Assembly: GCA_937880065.1 (NCBI GenBank)
Contig: CALFMA010000666.1
Span: forward strand, 1 to 15,796
Reading direction: 5' to 3'
Length of the DNA: 15,796 bases
Source: an uncultured Ruminococcus sp.
GTDB lineage: Bacteria; Bacillota_A; Clostridia; Oscillospirales; Ruminococcaceae
Positions within the stretch are counted from its first letter, which is position 1. Every line of letters begins with the position of its first letter. A model generated the notes under the pieces. The model ran no database searches. It saw only the letters and a program-made list of their open reading frames with translations, and was not told where the DNA came from. Shown here piece by piece: positions 1 through 7,405 of the stretch. Made by a program: the position numbers and the translations under genes.

Positions 1-614
1 CCGCCGCCGTAGATTTCCTGCTGTCCCGAAAGCACGTGCTTACCGTAAACGCTGTGGAGATACTTCATAAGCGCCTTTGTTTCGGGAGTTGCATCGGGAT
101 CACAGGTAGCGGAATCAGCTTGTGTCACATCGGGGAAAACAGCCTTTGAAAGAGTTACGCTGTCAATTGCCATATAGCCGTATTTGTTGATAAAGGAAAT
201 CTCATTTTCTCCCGCTTTCATACGAACTACACCGAAATCAATATCCGTCCACTTGTCATAATAGGGAACTGTTTTTGAATACTCAACGCCGTTAATGGTG
301 ACGGTCTGCATACGACCCTCCTCGCTGAGTATCTGTGCACCTCTTACATTAAGCTGATACATTCCGTCCTCGGGAACTGTAACATTAAATGTCAAAGCAC
401 CGTTTGTGAGATAAGCAAACCCCTCACCGCTGTAATCGGGGATTTTGTTTTCATAAATGGAAGTCCACAAATCTGCACCCTCCAAGTCTTCGCCCTCAAT
501 ATAAAAGGGGAAAACCGTATCAGCCGCTGTAACCTGTACTGTTGCAGGCATTGCCGCAGCTGTAACCGAAACTGCTGAAATCAACGCAGCCCACTTTTTA
601 ATTAATCTGTTCAT
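1..614 (-). CDS. Secreted mannanase-like glycoside hydrolase (CBM35-like + GH26), N-terminal part
   Basis: The first 204 codons of a gene that runs off the left edge. The start at 614 is preceded by AGGAGG with an 8-nt spacer. Residues 1-31 form a signal peptide (MNRLIKK basic head, hydrophobic 9-22, likely cleavage after VTA30), so the enzyme is exported. Residues about 36-158 look like a beta-sandwich carbohydrate-binding module of the CBM35 type (YIEGEDLEG start, YSGEGFAYLTNG, FNVTVPEDGMYQLNVRG, ending AIDSVTL). From about 176, KALMKYLHSVYGKHVLSGQQ resembles the N-terminus of GH26 beta-mannanases. The expected role is hydrolysis of beta-1,4-mannan outside the cell. The catalytic glutamates lie beyond the window, so the family call rests on the SGQQE region and the domain order. 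The gene has its own promoter and a structured leader and is separated from the upstream operon by a terminator. Confidence 0.72.
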   Translation of the reverse strand, partial: MNRLIKKWAALISAVSVTAAAMPATVQVTAADTVFPFYIEGEDLEGADLWTSIYENKIPDYSGEGFAYLTNGALTFNVTVPEDGMYQLNVRGAQILSEEGRMQTVTINGVEYSKTVPYYDKWTDIDFGVVRMKAGENEISFINKYGYMAIDSVTLSKAVFPDVTQADSATCDPDATPETKALMKYLHSVYGKHVLSGQQEIYGG

Positions 615-645
615 CTGACATACCTCCTATTAACTATCCCTTTTT

Positions 646-690
646 GCTCCCCAATCATAATCATTGGCAGAGCCATACCGCCCCTATGGC
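646..690 (-). promoter_or_regulatory. Structured 5' leader of the mannanase gene (two hairpins)
   Basis: Between the promoter and the ribosome binding site the transcript can fold two stems. The first to be transcribed pairs 685-690 with 672-677 (GCCATA/TATGGC, loop GGGGCGG). The second pairs 670-673 plus 663-667 with 646-649 plus 651-655 (GCTC, small internal loop, CCAAT; 7-nt loop). The two stems share bases 672-673, so they cannot both form fully. No U-tract follows, so this is not a terminator. I do not recognise a known riboswitch class. A 5' stabilising structure or a regulator-binding element are both possible. Confidence 0.45.
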
Positions 691-706
691 GTTATTTTAC
701 ACTATA

Positions 707-735
707 ATTATATATCATTTCACATAAATTTTCAA
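707..735 (-). promoter_or_regulatory. Sigma-A-type promoter for the mannanase gene
   Basis: On the minus strand, -35 TTGAAA (735-730) and -10 TATAAT (712-707) are separated by exactly 17 bp. The start of transcription should fall near 700, giving a leader of about 86 nt before the ATG at 614. The region just upstream (736-844) is AT-rich and shows no other clear signal. Confidence 0.7.
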
Positions 736-844
736 GGGTTTTTTCTTAAAAAACACTTAAATACTTAAATTTCGTAAATATGCACAAAAACAGCCACTTT
801 TCTTTGTTGTGACAGCCATTGTTTTTGAATGTTTTTCCCTTAAA

Positions 845-883
845 TAATTAAAAGTCCTTGAACAAATCAAGGACTTTTAATTA
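845..883 (-). terminator. Intrinsic terminator after the 94-residue ORF gene
   Basis: A perfect 16-bp stem (845-860 with 868-883) with a 7-nt loop starts 5 bp beyond the stop codon at 889. The AAAAGTCCTTG/CAAGGACTTTT core is flanked by A/T runs on both sides, so on the minus strand the hairpin ends in a U-rich stretch. It should insulate the mannanase gene from the upstream operon. Confidence 0.88.
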
Positions 884-888
884 ATTCA

Positions 889-1173
889 TCATTTAGTTTG
901 TAAAGCCTTGCTAAGCCATACATCTGCTATATCAACAGCCTCGTAAAGACCGCACTCACGCTCAGTATTCTTTACTACCGCTTTAAGAGGATTAGCCTCG
1001 TTAGTGTCAATCAGCATTACACGCACCTTTGACACCATCTGAGTTCCGTCAACTTCTTTTTGTGCAAGTATCTGTATCCATATAACATAAGGATCGGACA
1101 TATAGCCGTAATAGATTTCTTTGCCGCATCTGACAAGGGGATAACCCTTATATGTGGAAAATTTTCCGCTCAT
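889..1173 (-). CDS. Conserved-looking small protein of unknown function, 94 aa
   Basis: A 94-residue protein that I cannot assign to a named family. The start at 1173 has a good ribosome binding site (GGAGGT, 6 nt away). The sequence is compact and mixed, with no signal peptide or membrane segment, so it should be cytosolic. The N-terminal half (YKGYPLVRCGKEIYYGYM, then YVIWIQIL) suggests a small beta-rich fold, and the C-terminal part (LYEAVDIADVWLSKAL) looks helical. I have the impression of similar uncharacterised proteins in other Clostridia, but could not check. It lies 102 bp downstream of the DUF4340 gene and is followed at once by a strong terminator. It may therefore be the last gene of that operon or have a weak promoter of its own (TTGCTA, 17 bp, AGTAAT in the gap). 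Confidence 0.75.
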   Translation of the reverse strand: MSGKFSTYKGYPLVRCGKEIYYGYMSDPYVIWIQILAQKEVDGTQMVSKVRVMLIDTNEANPLKAVVKNTERECGLYEAVDIADVWLSKALQTK

Positions 1174-1245
1174 CTCTTACCTCCGTTTCTCGGATACGGT
1201 CAGTGCTACACCGCAGCCTGTATCAAGGATTGAGTTATTACTCCG

Positions 1246-1258
1246 CCAATTTAATTGG
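1246..1258. repeat. Small palindrome between the DUF4340 gene and the 94-aa gene
   Basis: CCAATT-T-AATTGG is a perfect 6-bp inverted repeat with a one-base centre, inside a 102-bp gap and within a possible weak promoter spacer. It could be an operator half-site pair, but a short AT-rich palindrome can easily arise by chance. No regulator is indicated. Confidence 0.25.
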
Positions 1259-1275
1259 ATAGCAATTTTCAACCC

Positions 1276-2805
1276 TTATTTCCATGTTAATTTGAATTCT
1301 GTATCTGATTTAAGATTTTCTGCGTTTTCTATCATTGTTTCAACATATGACTTTGAAATGTTGAATTTGCTTTCGCCGTCAGCTACTACAAGCGCCTGAA
1401 ATGCGGATTTTTCATAAAACTCGAACTTCGTTGTCTTTTCAAGGTATCCGTCGGTAAATTCAAGTACAGCCATAGGCTCGCCGCTTGGAATTTTCTCATC
1501 AAGAGCGAAACTTTCAGCATTTGCTTTTATAAGGAAGCTGTAGAACTCTCTGTAACGCTCGGAATCGAATTCCTCGCCGTTGAGAGTAACATCGAAATGC
1601 TTTGATGTAAGCTTTTCGTCCTCAGTCGGCTCAGAAGCCTGCTCAATTTCAAAATCATAGGATTTACCGCCGCATTCAAGCGAAAGGTCGGTAACATTCC
1701 ATACATATGAAGCAATGAAAATTCTTGACGCAATATCAACAGGTTCAACTGTTATCCATTTCGCCTTTTCTTCATCAAGAACGTAAATTATATCTCCGCC
1801 CTCAAACATAGCATAACAGCTTTTGCCCTCGCTGTCGTCGAAAAATTCGCTTAAAAGAAGCTTATAGTCGTTTCCGTCGTCACATTCCATTGTAACTGTG
1901 CAGTAAGGCTCTTTGAGTCCTGCCTCTGCAATGTCGGATTCTGTGCATTTTACAGCGTAAATGCTATCTGAATACAATCCAAACATTCCCGTTACAATAT
2001 CTGTTGACCTTTCAACTGTAAGATATGCAAAAGTGGGGCTTGTCATAATATGAGATGAAGATGTACCGCCTCTGTTTGCATTGTCATCCTTTGGAACGTC
2101 ATACTCTAAAACCATATCCTTTTCGTGGTCCTTACGTGATATGGTAAGCTTTTCAACTGTAGGATATACGTCGGGGGCTTTAAGCATTGTCTTGTCAACG
2201 AAATCATCAAAGGTATTGCTGTAATTTGCAACAGCAGAAAGTCTTACAGTATATACCGTATCAATGCCGTCAATCATAACATACTTTGTATCACCTGTAG
2301 GAGTTTTATCTCCCACCAACATACGGAACTTAGTTCCTGTTTCATATTCAATGTCAACTACAGCTTCTGGTTTATCAAGTCCGAATTTCGCAATATCTGT
2401 GCAGTTCTCCTCAATAACGTCCTCCGATGTAAGACCGTTGGCATTATTTGCAAGAGTTCCGATCATTGCAGTATCCATACTGATATTCTGATAGCCGTCA
2501 AAGGTATATACAATACCTGAGCCTGTAGCAGTTCTGCCGTTCTGGACAACATAAAATTCATCTGTGGCATTTTTAACCTTTACAGTTTTGATTGTACCTT
2601 TCAGATCTGCTCCTGTTTCGGGATCTGTACCTGTTACCTTATCATCGTGAATAAGAACCTTAACCTGCTTTTCGGGCTCAGAAACCGTGGAGGAGGAACT
2701 GTCTCCGTCCTCCTTTGGCTCTGTCAGCATGAGAGCCGCTGCTCCTCCGCCAAGCGCAAGCAGTAACGCACTAAGTCCGATAATGCTTTTAACCGATTTT
2801 TTCAT
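1276..2805 (-). CDS. DUF4340 domain protein, membrane-anchored, partner of Gld-like ABC transporter
   Basis: A 509-residue protein with one N-terminal hydrophobic segment (residues about 7-28), then a Ser/Glu linker (34-46) and a large extracytoplasmic part. The DUF4340 pattern is visible twice. It occurs at 138-187 (KFGLDKPEAVVDI, then VGDKTPTGDTKYV and VYTV) and again at 292-343 (AEAGLKEPYCTVTM, then CYAMFEGGDIIYVLD). The repeated GL-x-x-P plus Y-V layout is typical of the family, whose biochemical role is unknown. The start overlaps the stop of the GldG-like gene as ATGA, so translation is probably coupled. Its constant company with GldG-type proteins suggests it forms the outer part of the same transporter complex. 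That last point is inference. Confidence 0.88.
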   Translation of the reverse strand: MKKSVKSIIGLSALLLALGGGAAALMLTEPKEDGDSSSSTVSEPEKQVKVLIHDDKVTGTDPETGADLKGTIKTVKVKNATDEFYVVQNGRTATGSGIVYTFDGYQNISMDTAMIGTLANNANGLTSEDVIEENCTDIAKFGLDKPEAVVDIEYETGTKFRMLVGDKTPTGDTKYVMIDGIDTVYTVRLSAVANYSNTFDDFVDKTMLKAPDVYPTVEKLTISRKDHEKDMVLEYDVPKDDNANRGGTSSSHIMTSPTFAYLTVERSTDIVTGMFGLYSDSIYAVKCTESDIAEAGLKEPYCTVTMECDDGNDYKLLLSEFFDDSEGKSCYAMFEGGDIIYVLDEEKAKWITVEPVDIASRIFIASYVWNVTDLSLECGGKSYDFEIEQASEPTEDEKLTSKHFDVTLNGEEFDSERYREFYSFLIKANAESFALDEKIPSGEPMAVLEFTDGYLEKTTKFEFYEKSAFQALVVADGESKFNISKSYVETMIENAENLKSDTEFKLTWK

Positions 2806-4454
2806 TTATTCTTTCTCCATAACAGAACGCAAAGACCTGCTATACCGATAAGCAAAGGAATAATTACAACAACCACTACAAGAATAAGTCTTGCAGAACC
2901 CTGTGTAAGTGAGAGAGTATACTGGTCGAATACCTTTTCGGGGATAACAGCGCTTGCTTCCTTGCCTGTTGTTTCGTTGATTACGCTAAGAAGAATACTT
3001 GCGTTGTTGTATGTGTTTGTGCTTGAAATAACTGAATTGTCAAACATAAACGGGCTGCCGATAACGAGAACATTGCTTCCCGATTTCTTTAATCCGTCAG
3101 ATGTTTCCTTTCTTGCCTTAACAACAACATTGAAAGCACCCTTTTCGCCTACCTGTTCCTCGCCCTCAAAAGCCGCAGCTGTATCGGAAGTCTTGATGAT
3201 TTCCTTTACAATTGTTTCATTGTTCTTGCTGAGAACTGTAATAGGACGGATATATGGAGCGATAATGGGAAGTGAAGCATTTGCAGGTGTACCTGCAATT
3301 TCAGCGTCAGCAATTTTTACATTTGGAGCACTTACCATCTGTCCCAATGATGTAATACCTGCCTGAACCATATTTGTACCCTCATCAAATACAAATGTAG
3401 GTTCAATCTGAATTTTCCATTCAGCAAGGAATTCGCTGATATTTGGAAGCTGTGTTGCATTTGCATTCTGGATATAGATTAAATCCTTTTCATACTTTCC
3501 GTCATTGTAGAGGAAATCGCTGAGCTTTGTGATAATGTCGGGTGTGAAGTCAACGGAAGGTGCTGCAACTACGATAACGTCGTAATCCTCGGGATTGAGA
3601 GCATCTGTTCCGATGTCAATTTCAACGCAATCATAGCCGTTCTTTGACATATAGTTCATAAGTGAACCGCCCACAACTGAATGAATCTGGTCGAATACAC
3701 CGCCGCCGTTCATACTTGAAACAAGTGCAGCCTTTACAGGATTTGCGTCTGTTACAGCCTTAATAGCTGATGTGAGTGTGCTTTCACCTGTAAATGTCAT
3801 AACAATATTTGTCTGTGTGCTGTTTTGTGAGGGAGCAATCATACCTGATACTTCTTCGGGAGTGATGAACTTCACTCTGTCGCCGCATCTTACAACGATA
3901 CCGCCCTCAGTAATTTCGCCGTTGTAAATCTGATTGAGTTCAGTAACTACATCGGGATTTTTTGTAATGTCAACATAATTTACGTCAATGCTTCCCTTTC
4001 CTGCCTCTGCATATACGGAATACTTATCAAGGATTTCAGGGATAATATCATAAGGACATTCAACAACTACACCGTAGTACTGATAGAACATATTTTCATA
4101 GCCTGTTCCAATCATTGAGAAATAGTCCTCTGTTGATGTGACAATAACTTCAACGTCCTTGTCGATATTTTCAAGAACTTCAATTGACTGCTCCGAAATC
4201 TCGTGACGGCTGTCGGGAGTCAGGTCAAGCTTCATAGGATAACGCTGTGTGAGAAGTCCGCAAACGATATTTGCCGCAATTACAACAGCAATTACAAGAA
4301 CAATTGTAACAGCGGACATTGAGCCGAACTTGAACTTTTTAAGGTTCTTCTTTGGCTTAGCCTTTTTCTCTGCTTCAACTGTTTCAGCAGCCTCAGCAGC
4401 AGTTTCTGCCGCTTCAACAGCTGTTTCTTTGATTTCTTTTTCTTTCTTACTCAT
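2802..4454 (-). CDS. GldG-like ABC transporter auxiliary protein
   Basis: A 550-residue protein of the GldG / ABC-type auxiliary family. An N-terminal charged tail rich in Ala and Glu (10-31), then Lys-rich (30-42), is cytosolic. A membrane segment spans about 46-68, followed by the family hallmark of Leu-Asp-Leu-Thr and a conserved Ser-rich stretch (KLDLTPDSRHEISEQS, 75-90). The long extracytoplasmic domain ends in a second membrane helix (about 523-545) and a basic tail, RKNK. In Bacteroidetes, GldG works with GldF and GldA. In Firmicutes the same set occurs without gliding and its substrate is not known. The start at 4454 has AAAGGAG 8 nt upstream and lies 21 nt after the permease stop; the 3' end overlaps the DUF4340 gene by 4 nt. 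The Ala/Glu tail looks like a lineage-specific addition. Confidence 0.88.
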   Translation of the reverse strand: MSKKEKEIKETAVEAAETAAEAAETVEAEKKAKPKKNLKKFKFGSMSAVTIVLVIAVVIAANIVCGLLTQRYPMKLDLTPDSRHEISEQSIEVLENIDKDVEVIVTSTEDYFSMIGTGYENMFYQYYGVVVECPYDIIPEILDKYSVYAEAGKGSIDVNYVDITKNPDVVTELNQIYNGEITEGGIVVRCGDRVKFITPEEVSGMIAPSQNSTQTNIVMTFTGESTLTSAIKAVTDANPVKAALVSSMNGGGVFDQIHSVVGGSLMNYMSKNGYDCVEIDIGTDALNPEDYDVIVVAAPSVDFTPDIITKLSDFLYNDGKYEKDLIYIQNANATQLPNISEFLAEWKIQIEPTFVFDEGTNMVQAGITSLGQMVSAPNVKIADAEIAGTPANASLPIIAPYIRPITVLSKNNETIVKEIIKTSDTAAAFEGEEQVGEKGAFNVVVKARKETSDGLKKSGSNVLVIGSPFMFDNSVISSTNTYNNASILLSVINETTGKEASAVIPEKVFDQYTLSLTQGSARLILVVVVVIIPLLIGIAGLCVLLWRKNK

Positions 4455-4475
4455 CTGTATACACTCCTTTCCTAA

Positions 4476-5180
4476 TTATGCCCAGCGTCTTTTATCAAGC
4501 ACTCTTACTGTAAAGAAGTTGAAAAGAACTGCTATACTGATGAAATAAACGACTGTTGAAAGGTCGAATACCCCTCTTGTAAGCTCTACATATCTTGAAT
4601 AGAATGATGCTGCAACGAGAGCTTTCTGAATGAACTCAACAGGAATATTTGCTGCAAGTGAGTCCATAAGGTACAGCATAAAGAGTACGAAAATACCGAT
4701 TACTGCTGATGCCATCTGATTTTCTGTAAGTGAAGAAATGAAAAGTCCGATAGCGATAAATGCCGCACCGAGGAAAAGCATTGCAAAATAGTTGCCCAGA
4801 AGGGTAGACCATACAACCTGACCGCAAAGTGCGATAATGATTGAGTAGATGAATACAACGCTCTCTGCAATGATAAAGAGGGCAAGAGCCGCAAAATATT
4901 TGCCGAGAACAATTGATGTAAGGCTGACCGGAGCTGTGAGAAGTCCCTGGTCAGTACGGTTTTTCTTTTCCTCACTAAGCAGACGCATTGTGAGAATAGG
5001 AATGAGAAATACTACGATAAGGAACATTGAGCCGAACATAGGTGACATATCTGCCATACCTGAGCCAACAACGCTCAATGAAAAGAAAAGTCCTGAGAAA
5101 AGAGCAAAGCCTGCAAGGAATACATAAGCAATTCCCGATGTAAAGAATGCTCCCATTTCACGTCTGAATATTGCACCCAT
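4476..5180 (-). CDS. ABC-2 type permease, GldF-like
   Basis: A 234-residue integral membrane protein with about six hydrophobic helices (roughly 12-37, 50-66, 92-117, 127-149, 157-175 and 210-226). The cytosolic loop between helices 2 and 3 carries TMRLLSEEKKNRTDQGLLTAP (split over 64-84), the usual coupling-region sequence of GldF-type ABC-2 permeases. The length matches the family. The start codon overlaps the last base of the ATPase stop (TAATG) and is preceded by AGGAGGGG, so the two subunits are probably made in balance. It should form the transmembrane channel driven by the upstream ATPase. Confidence 0.9.
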   Translation of the reverse strand: MGAIFRREMGAFFTSGIAYVFLAGFALFSGLFFSLSVVGSGMADMSPMFGSMFLIVVFLIPILTMRLLSEEKKNRTDQGLLTAPVSLTSIVLGKYFAALALFIIAESVVFIYSIIIALCGQVVWSTLLGNYFAMLFLGAAFIAIGLFISSLTENQMASAVIGIFVLFMLYLMDSLAANIPVEFIQKALVAASFYSRYVELTRGVFDLSTVVYFISIAVLFNFFTVRVLDKRRWA

Positions 5181-6259
5181 TACTCGTCCCCTCCTTCTGT
5201 TTCTTCAATATCTTCGGCTTTATCAATATCCATACCGCCTGTAACGCCGATGTTATAATCATCAAGAACATTCTTCTTTTCTGCTGAATCTGTTGTCTTG
5301 ATTGTTTCCATAGTTCCTGTGGTAATCTTCATAAAGATATCCTCAAGAGTCATATCAGAAAGCTGCAACATAAGGATATTCCAGCCCTTATTGCGGCAAA
5401 GGGAATTGATAGCACGGCGAACATCAATAGCGTCATCGGACTCAATATCGTAATCGTAAATGCCCTTTTCACGCTCCATATCTGCACGGACATATTTAAT
5501 ACCGTCAATAGCCTTCAATGCTGAAACGATTTCGTCCTTGTCCTCTGCTGTACGCTTTGTACCCTCGATACGGACTGTCATCTTATGCTCGTTTGTGAGC
5601 TTGTTTGCGATTTCGGTAGCTGTACCGTCAGCGGCAATTACGCCCTTGTTTACGATAATGATTCTGTCACAAACTGCCTGAATTTCGGGAAGAATGTGAG
5701 ATGAAAGAATAACTGTATGGTTCTTTCCAAGCTTTTTGATAAGTGTACGGATTTCAATAATCTGGCTTGGATCAAGACCAACGGTAGGCTCGTCAAGGAT
5801 AAGCACGGGGGGATTGTTGATAAGTGCCTGAGCAAGACCAACTCTCTGCTTGTAACCCTTTGAAAGATTGCGGATAAGTCTTTCTCTTACGTGAGAAATT
5901 TTACAAATGTCGCAGATTTCTTTAAGGTGTGCCTTTCTTGTAAGCTTACACTTTTTAAGGTCGTACATAAAGTTGAGATATGAGTCAACTGTCATATCAA
6001 CGTAAAGTGGCGGGATTTCGGGCAAATATCCGATATTTGACTTTGCCTCAATGGGGTTTTCGAGAATATCCACACCATTGATAAGCACCTGTCCCGAAGT
6101 TGACGAGATATAACCCGTCAGAATATTCATTGTTGTAGACTTTCCTGCACCGTTAGGTCCGAGAAATCCGAGTATCTCACCCTTTCCCACAGAAAAGCTT
6201 ATGTCATTGACGGCTTTTTTATCGCCGTAATGCTTACATAGATTTTTGACCTCTATCAT
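5180..6259 (-). CDS. ABC transporter ATP-binding protein, GldA-like
   Basis: A 359-residue ATPase with all motifs: Walker A GPNGAGKST (34-42), signature LSKGYKQR (132-139), Walker B VLILDEP (152-158), a D-loop, and switch His188 in SSH. The SKGYKQRVGLAQAL signature stretch is typical of the gliding-type/ABC-2 exporter branch. Beyond about residue 215 there is a C-terminal regulatory-like domain and an acidic tail. The start at 6259 (MIEVKNL) is chosen because AGGAGG lies 8 nt upstream and the domain begins there. An in-frame ATG at 6412 exists, but the extra 51 codons translate the adjacent inverted repeat and are not expected to be protein. It is the first gene of the transporter operon. No confident promoter was found upstream. 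Confidence 0.93.
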   Translation of the reverse strand: MIEVKNLCKHYGDKKAVNDISFSVGKGEILGFLGPNGAGKSTTMNILTGYISSTSGQVLINGVDILENPIEAKSNIGYLPEIPPLYVDMTVDSYLNFMYDLKKCKLTRKAHLKEICDICKISHVRERLIRNLSKGYKQRVGLAQALINNPPVLILDEPTVGLDPSQIIEIRTLIKKLGKNHTVILSSHILPEIQAVCDRIIIVNKGVIAADGTATEIANKLTNEHKMTVRIEGTKRTAEDKDEIVSALKAIDGIKYVRADMEREKGIYDYDIESDDAIDVRRAINSLCRNKGWNILMLQLSDMTLEDIFMKITTGTMETIKTTDSAEKKNVLDDYNIGVTGGMDIDKAEDIEETEGGDE

Positions 6260-6267
6260 AGCGAAGT

Positions 6268-6273
6268 CCTCCT
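6268..6273 (-). promoter_or_regulatory. Ribosome binding site fixing the start of the GldA-like ATPase
   Basis: AGGAGG sits 8 nt before the ATG at 6259, just outside the inverted repeat. It supports this start over the longer in-frame ATG at 6412, which lies inside the repeat. Confidence 0.85.
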
Positions 6274-6282
6274 GTATTAAAT

Positions 6283-6454
6283 TTAGGGGTTCTCTAAAAA
6301 CCGGAACACGAGCAGAATTCCGTATATGACAAATATCAGTTACAAGGCGACGAACCGCAGTAATACTTGATGTATTGCAAGGTTTGGCAACGCAGTAAAT
6401 GATATTTGTCATAGGAAGTCTGCCGTGAGGGAGGTTTTTAGAGGTTCCCTTTAA
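6283..6454. mobile_element. MITE-like intergenic inverted-repeat element, about 172 bp
   Basis: The two ends are imperfect inverted copies. Left end: TTAGGGG-TTCTCTAAAAACC. The right end read in reverse is TTAAAGGGAACCTCTAAAAACC. A perfect 14-bp inner arm follows (TATGACAAATATCA at 6325-6338 against 6400-6413), with weaker similarity between. The centre carries two related stretches ending CGCAGTAA (near 6356-6363 and 6391-6398) and a small CTTG...CAAG hairpin. It has no transposase gene, so it is either a non-autonomous MITE or another dispersed intergenic repeat. A similar terminus starts at 15759. It fills most of the 261-bp gap between ribF and the ABC operon. As RNA it would fold into one long hairpin that could affect read-through from ribF. 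Confidence 0.65.
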
Positions 6455-6520
6455 TAAACAATCCCAGTCATTGATATAATACTTTATTTTTGTGATAATG
6501 CCGTGTTAATGAAGCGAATA

Positions 6521-7393
6521 TTAAATAATAGTCTTTTGCAAATCCTCGGCAATCTGTGATTTCAGCTCCTCAACAGAGCCGAATTTCTTTTCGGGACGGA
6601 TAAATTCAAGCAATTTCACCTGTAAAAATCTGCCGTAAATATCCTCCGAAAATCCGCATATGTGGGTTTCCGCAAGGGGTAAGCCGCCGTATTCCACCGT
6701 TGGCTTTACACCGATATTTGTCATAGCAGGGTAAATCTTGCCGTCAATTTCCGTTTCAGCCTTGTATACTCCGAATTTCGGCACAAGCTGATTTTCCTTG
6801 AAATGCTGATTTGCGGTAGGAAAGCCGATAGTCCGCCCAAGTGCCGCCCCTGATTCAACCTCTGCCGATACAGCATAGGTATCCCCAAGAAGTCTGTTAG
6901 CCTGAACTATATCGCCCTTTGCAAGGAGTTTACGTATTCTTCCCGAAGAAACAATTTCCCCGTCAAGCAGCTCGTCCTCTGCAATATGAACCTGAAAGCC
7001 GTATTTTTCGCCCAGCTGACGCAATTCCGCAGTTCCGCAGGACGCATTTCTGCCAAAGCGGAAATCGTTTCCGCAGCAGACTACAGCCACATTCATTCTG
7101 CCTGCAAGAATATCCCTTGCAAATTCATCTCCCGAAAATCCGCATACATCGCTGAAATTCGGAGAATAAACGCTGTCAAACCCCATATTTTCAAGAATTC
7201 GCAGCTTTTCACGGGCAGTATAAATATAGCCGTCAGCCCCTGTGGACTTTTTCAGTACAATCTGCGGCGAAAAAGTGAACACCGCAGGCTTACAGCCCTT
7301 TTCAGCATATTTCAAGGCAAGCTCCAGAACTTTGCGATGCCCTCTGTGGACACCGTCGAATAACCCTAAAGCCACCGAAGTTTTTTCTGACAT
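6521..7393 (-). CDS. ribF: Bifunctional riboflavin kinase / FAD synthetase
   Basis: Converts riboflavin to FMN with ATP (kinase) and adenylates FMN to FAD. The 290-residue length is close to the usual 300-320. The N-terminal nucleotidyltransferase domain shows LGLFDGVHRGH (9-19), GNDFRFGR (108-115) and VSSGRIRKLL (148-157). The C-terminal flavokinase domain shows GRTIGFPTAN (186-195) and EFIRPEKKF (263-271). It is the last gene of the rimP operon, 12 nt after truB, with AAGGA about 10 nt before the ATG; ending this operon with ribF is common in Firmicutes. No FMN riboswitch is seen, so expression probably follows the operon. No clear terminator was seen between its stop and the inverted repeat. 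Confidence 0.96.
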   Translation of the reverse strand: MSEKTSVALGLFDGVHRGHRKVLELALKYAEKGCKPAVFTFSPQIVLKKSTGADGYIYTAREKLRILENMGFDSVYSPNFSDVCGFSGDEFARDILAGRMNVAVVCCGNDFRFGRNASCGTAELRQLGEKYGFQVHIAEDELLDGEIVSSGRIRKLLAKGDIVQANRLLGDTYAVSAEVESGAALGRTIGFPTANQHFKENQLVPKFGVYKAETEIDGKIYPAMTNIGVKPTVEYGGLPLAETHICGFSEDIYGRFLQVKLLEFIRPEKKFGSVEELKSQIAEDLQKTII

Positions 7394-7405
7394 TTTTAAT
7401 AATCC

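Noticed and set aside
6260..6412. N-terminal extension of the GldA-like ATPase from an ATG at 6412
   Set aside because: The 51 extra codons translate the inverted-repeat element, the ABC domain begins at 6259, and a strong ribosome binding site sits 8 nt before 6259.
6260..6520. Promoter for the Gld-like operon in the 261-bp gap
   Set aside because: I tried several -35/-10 pairs in and around the repeat, but none had both good hexamers and 16-18 bp spacing.
7394..7405. FMN riboswitch controlling ribF
   Set aside because: The truB-ribF gap is only 12 nt and no RFN-type conserved blocks are present.
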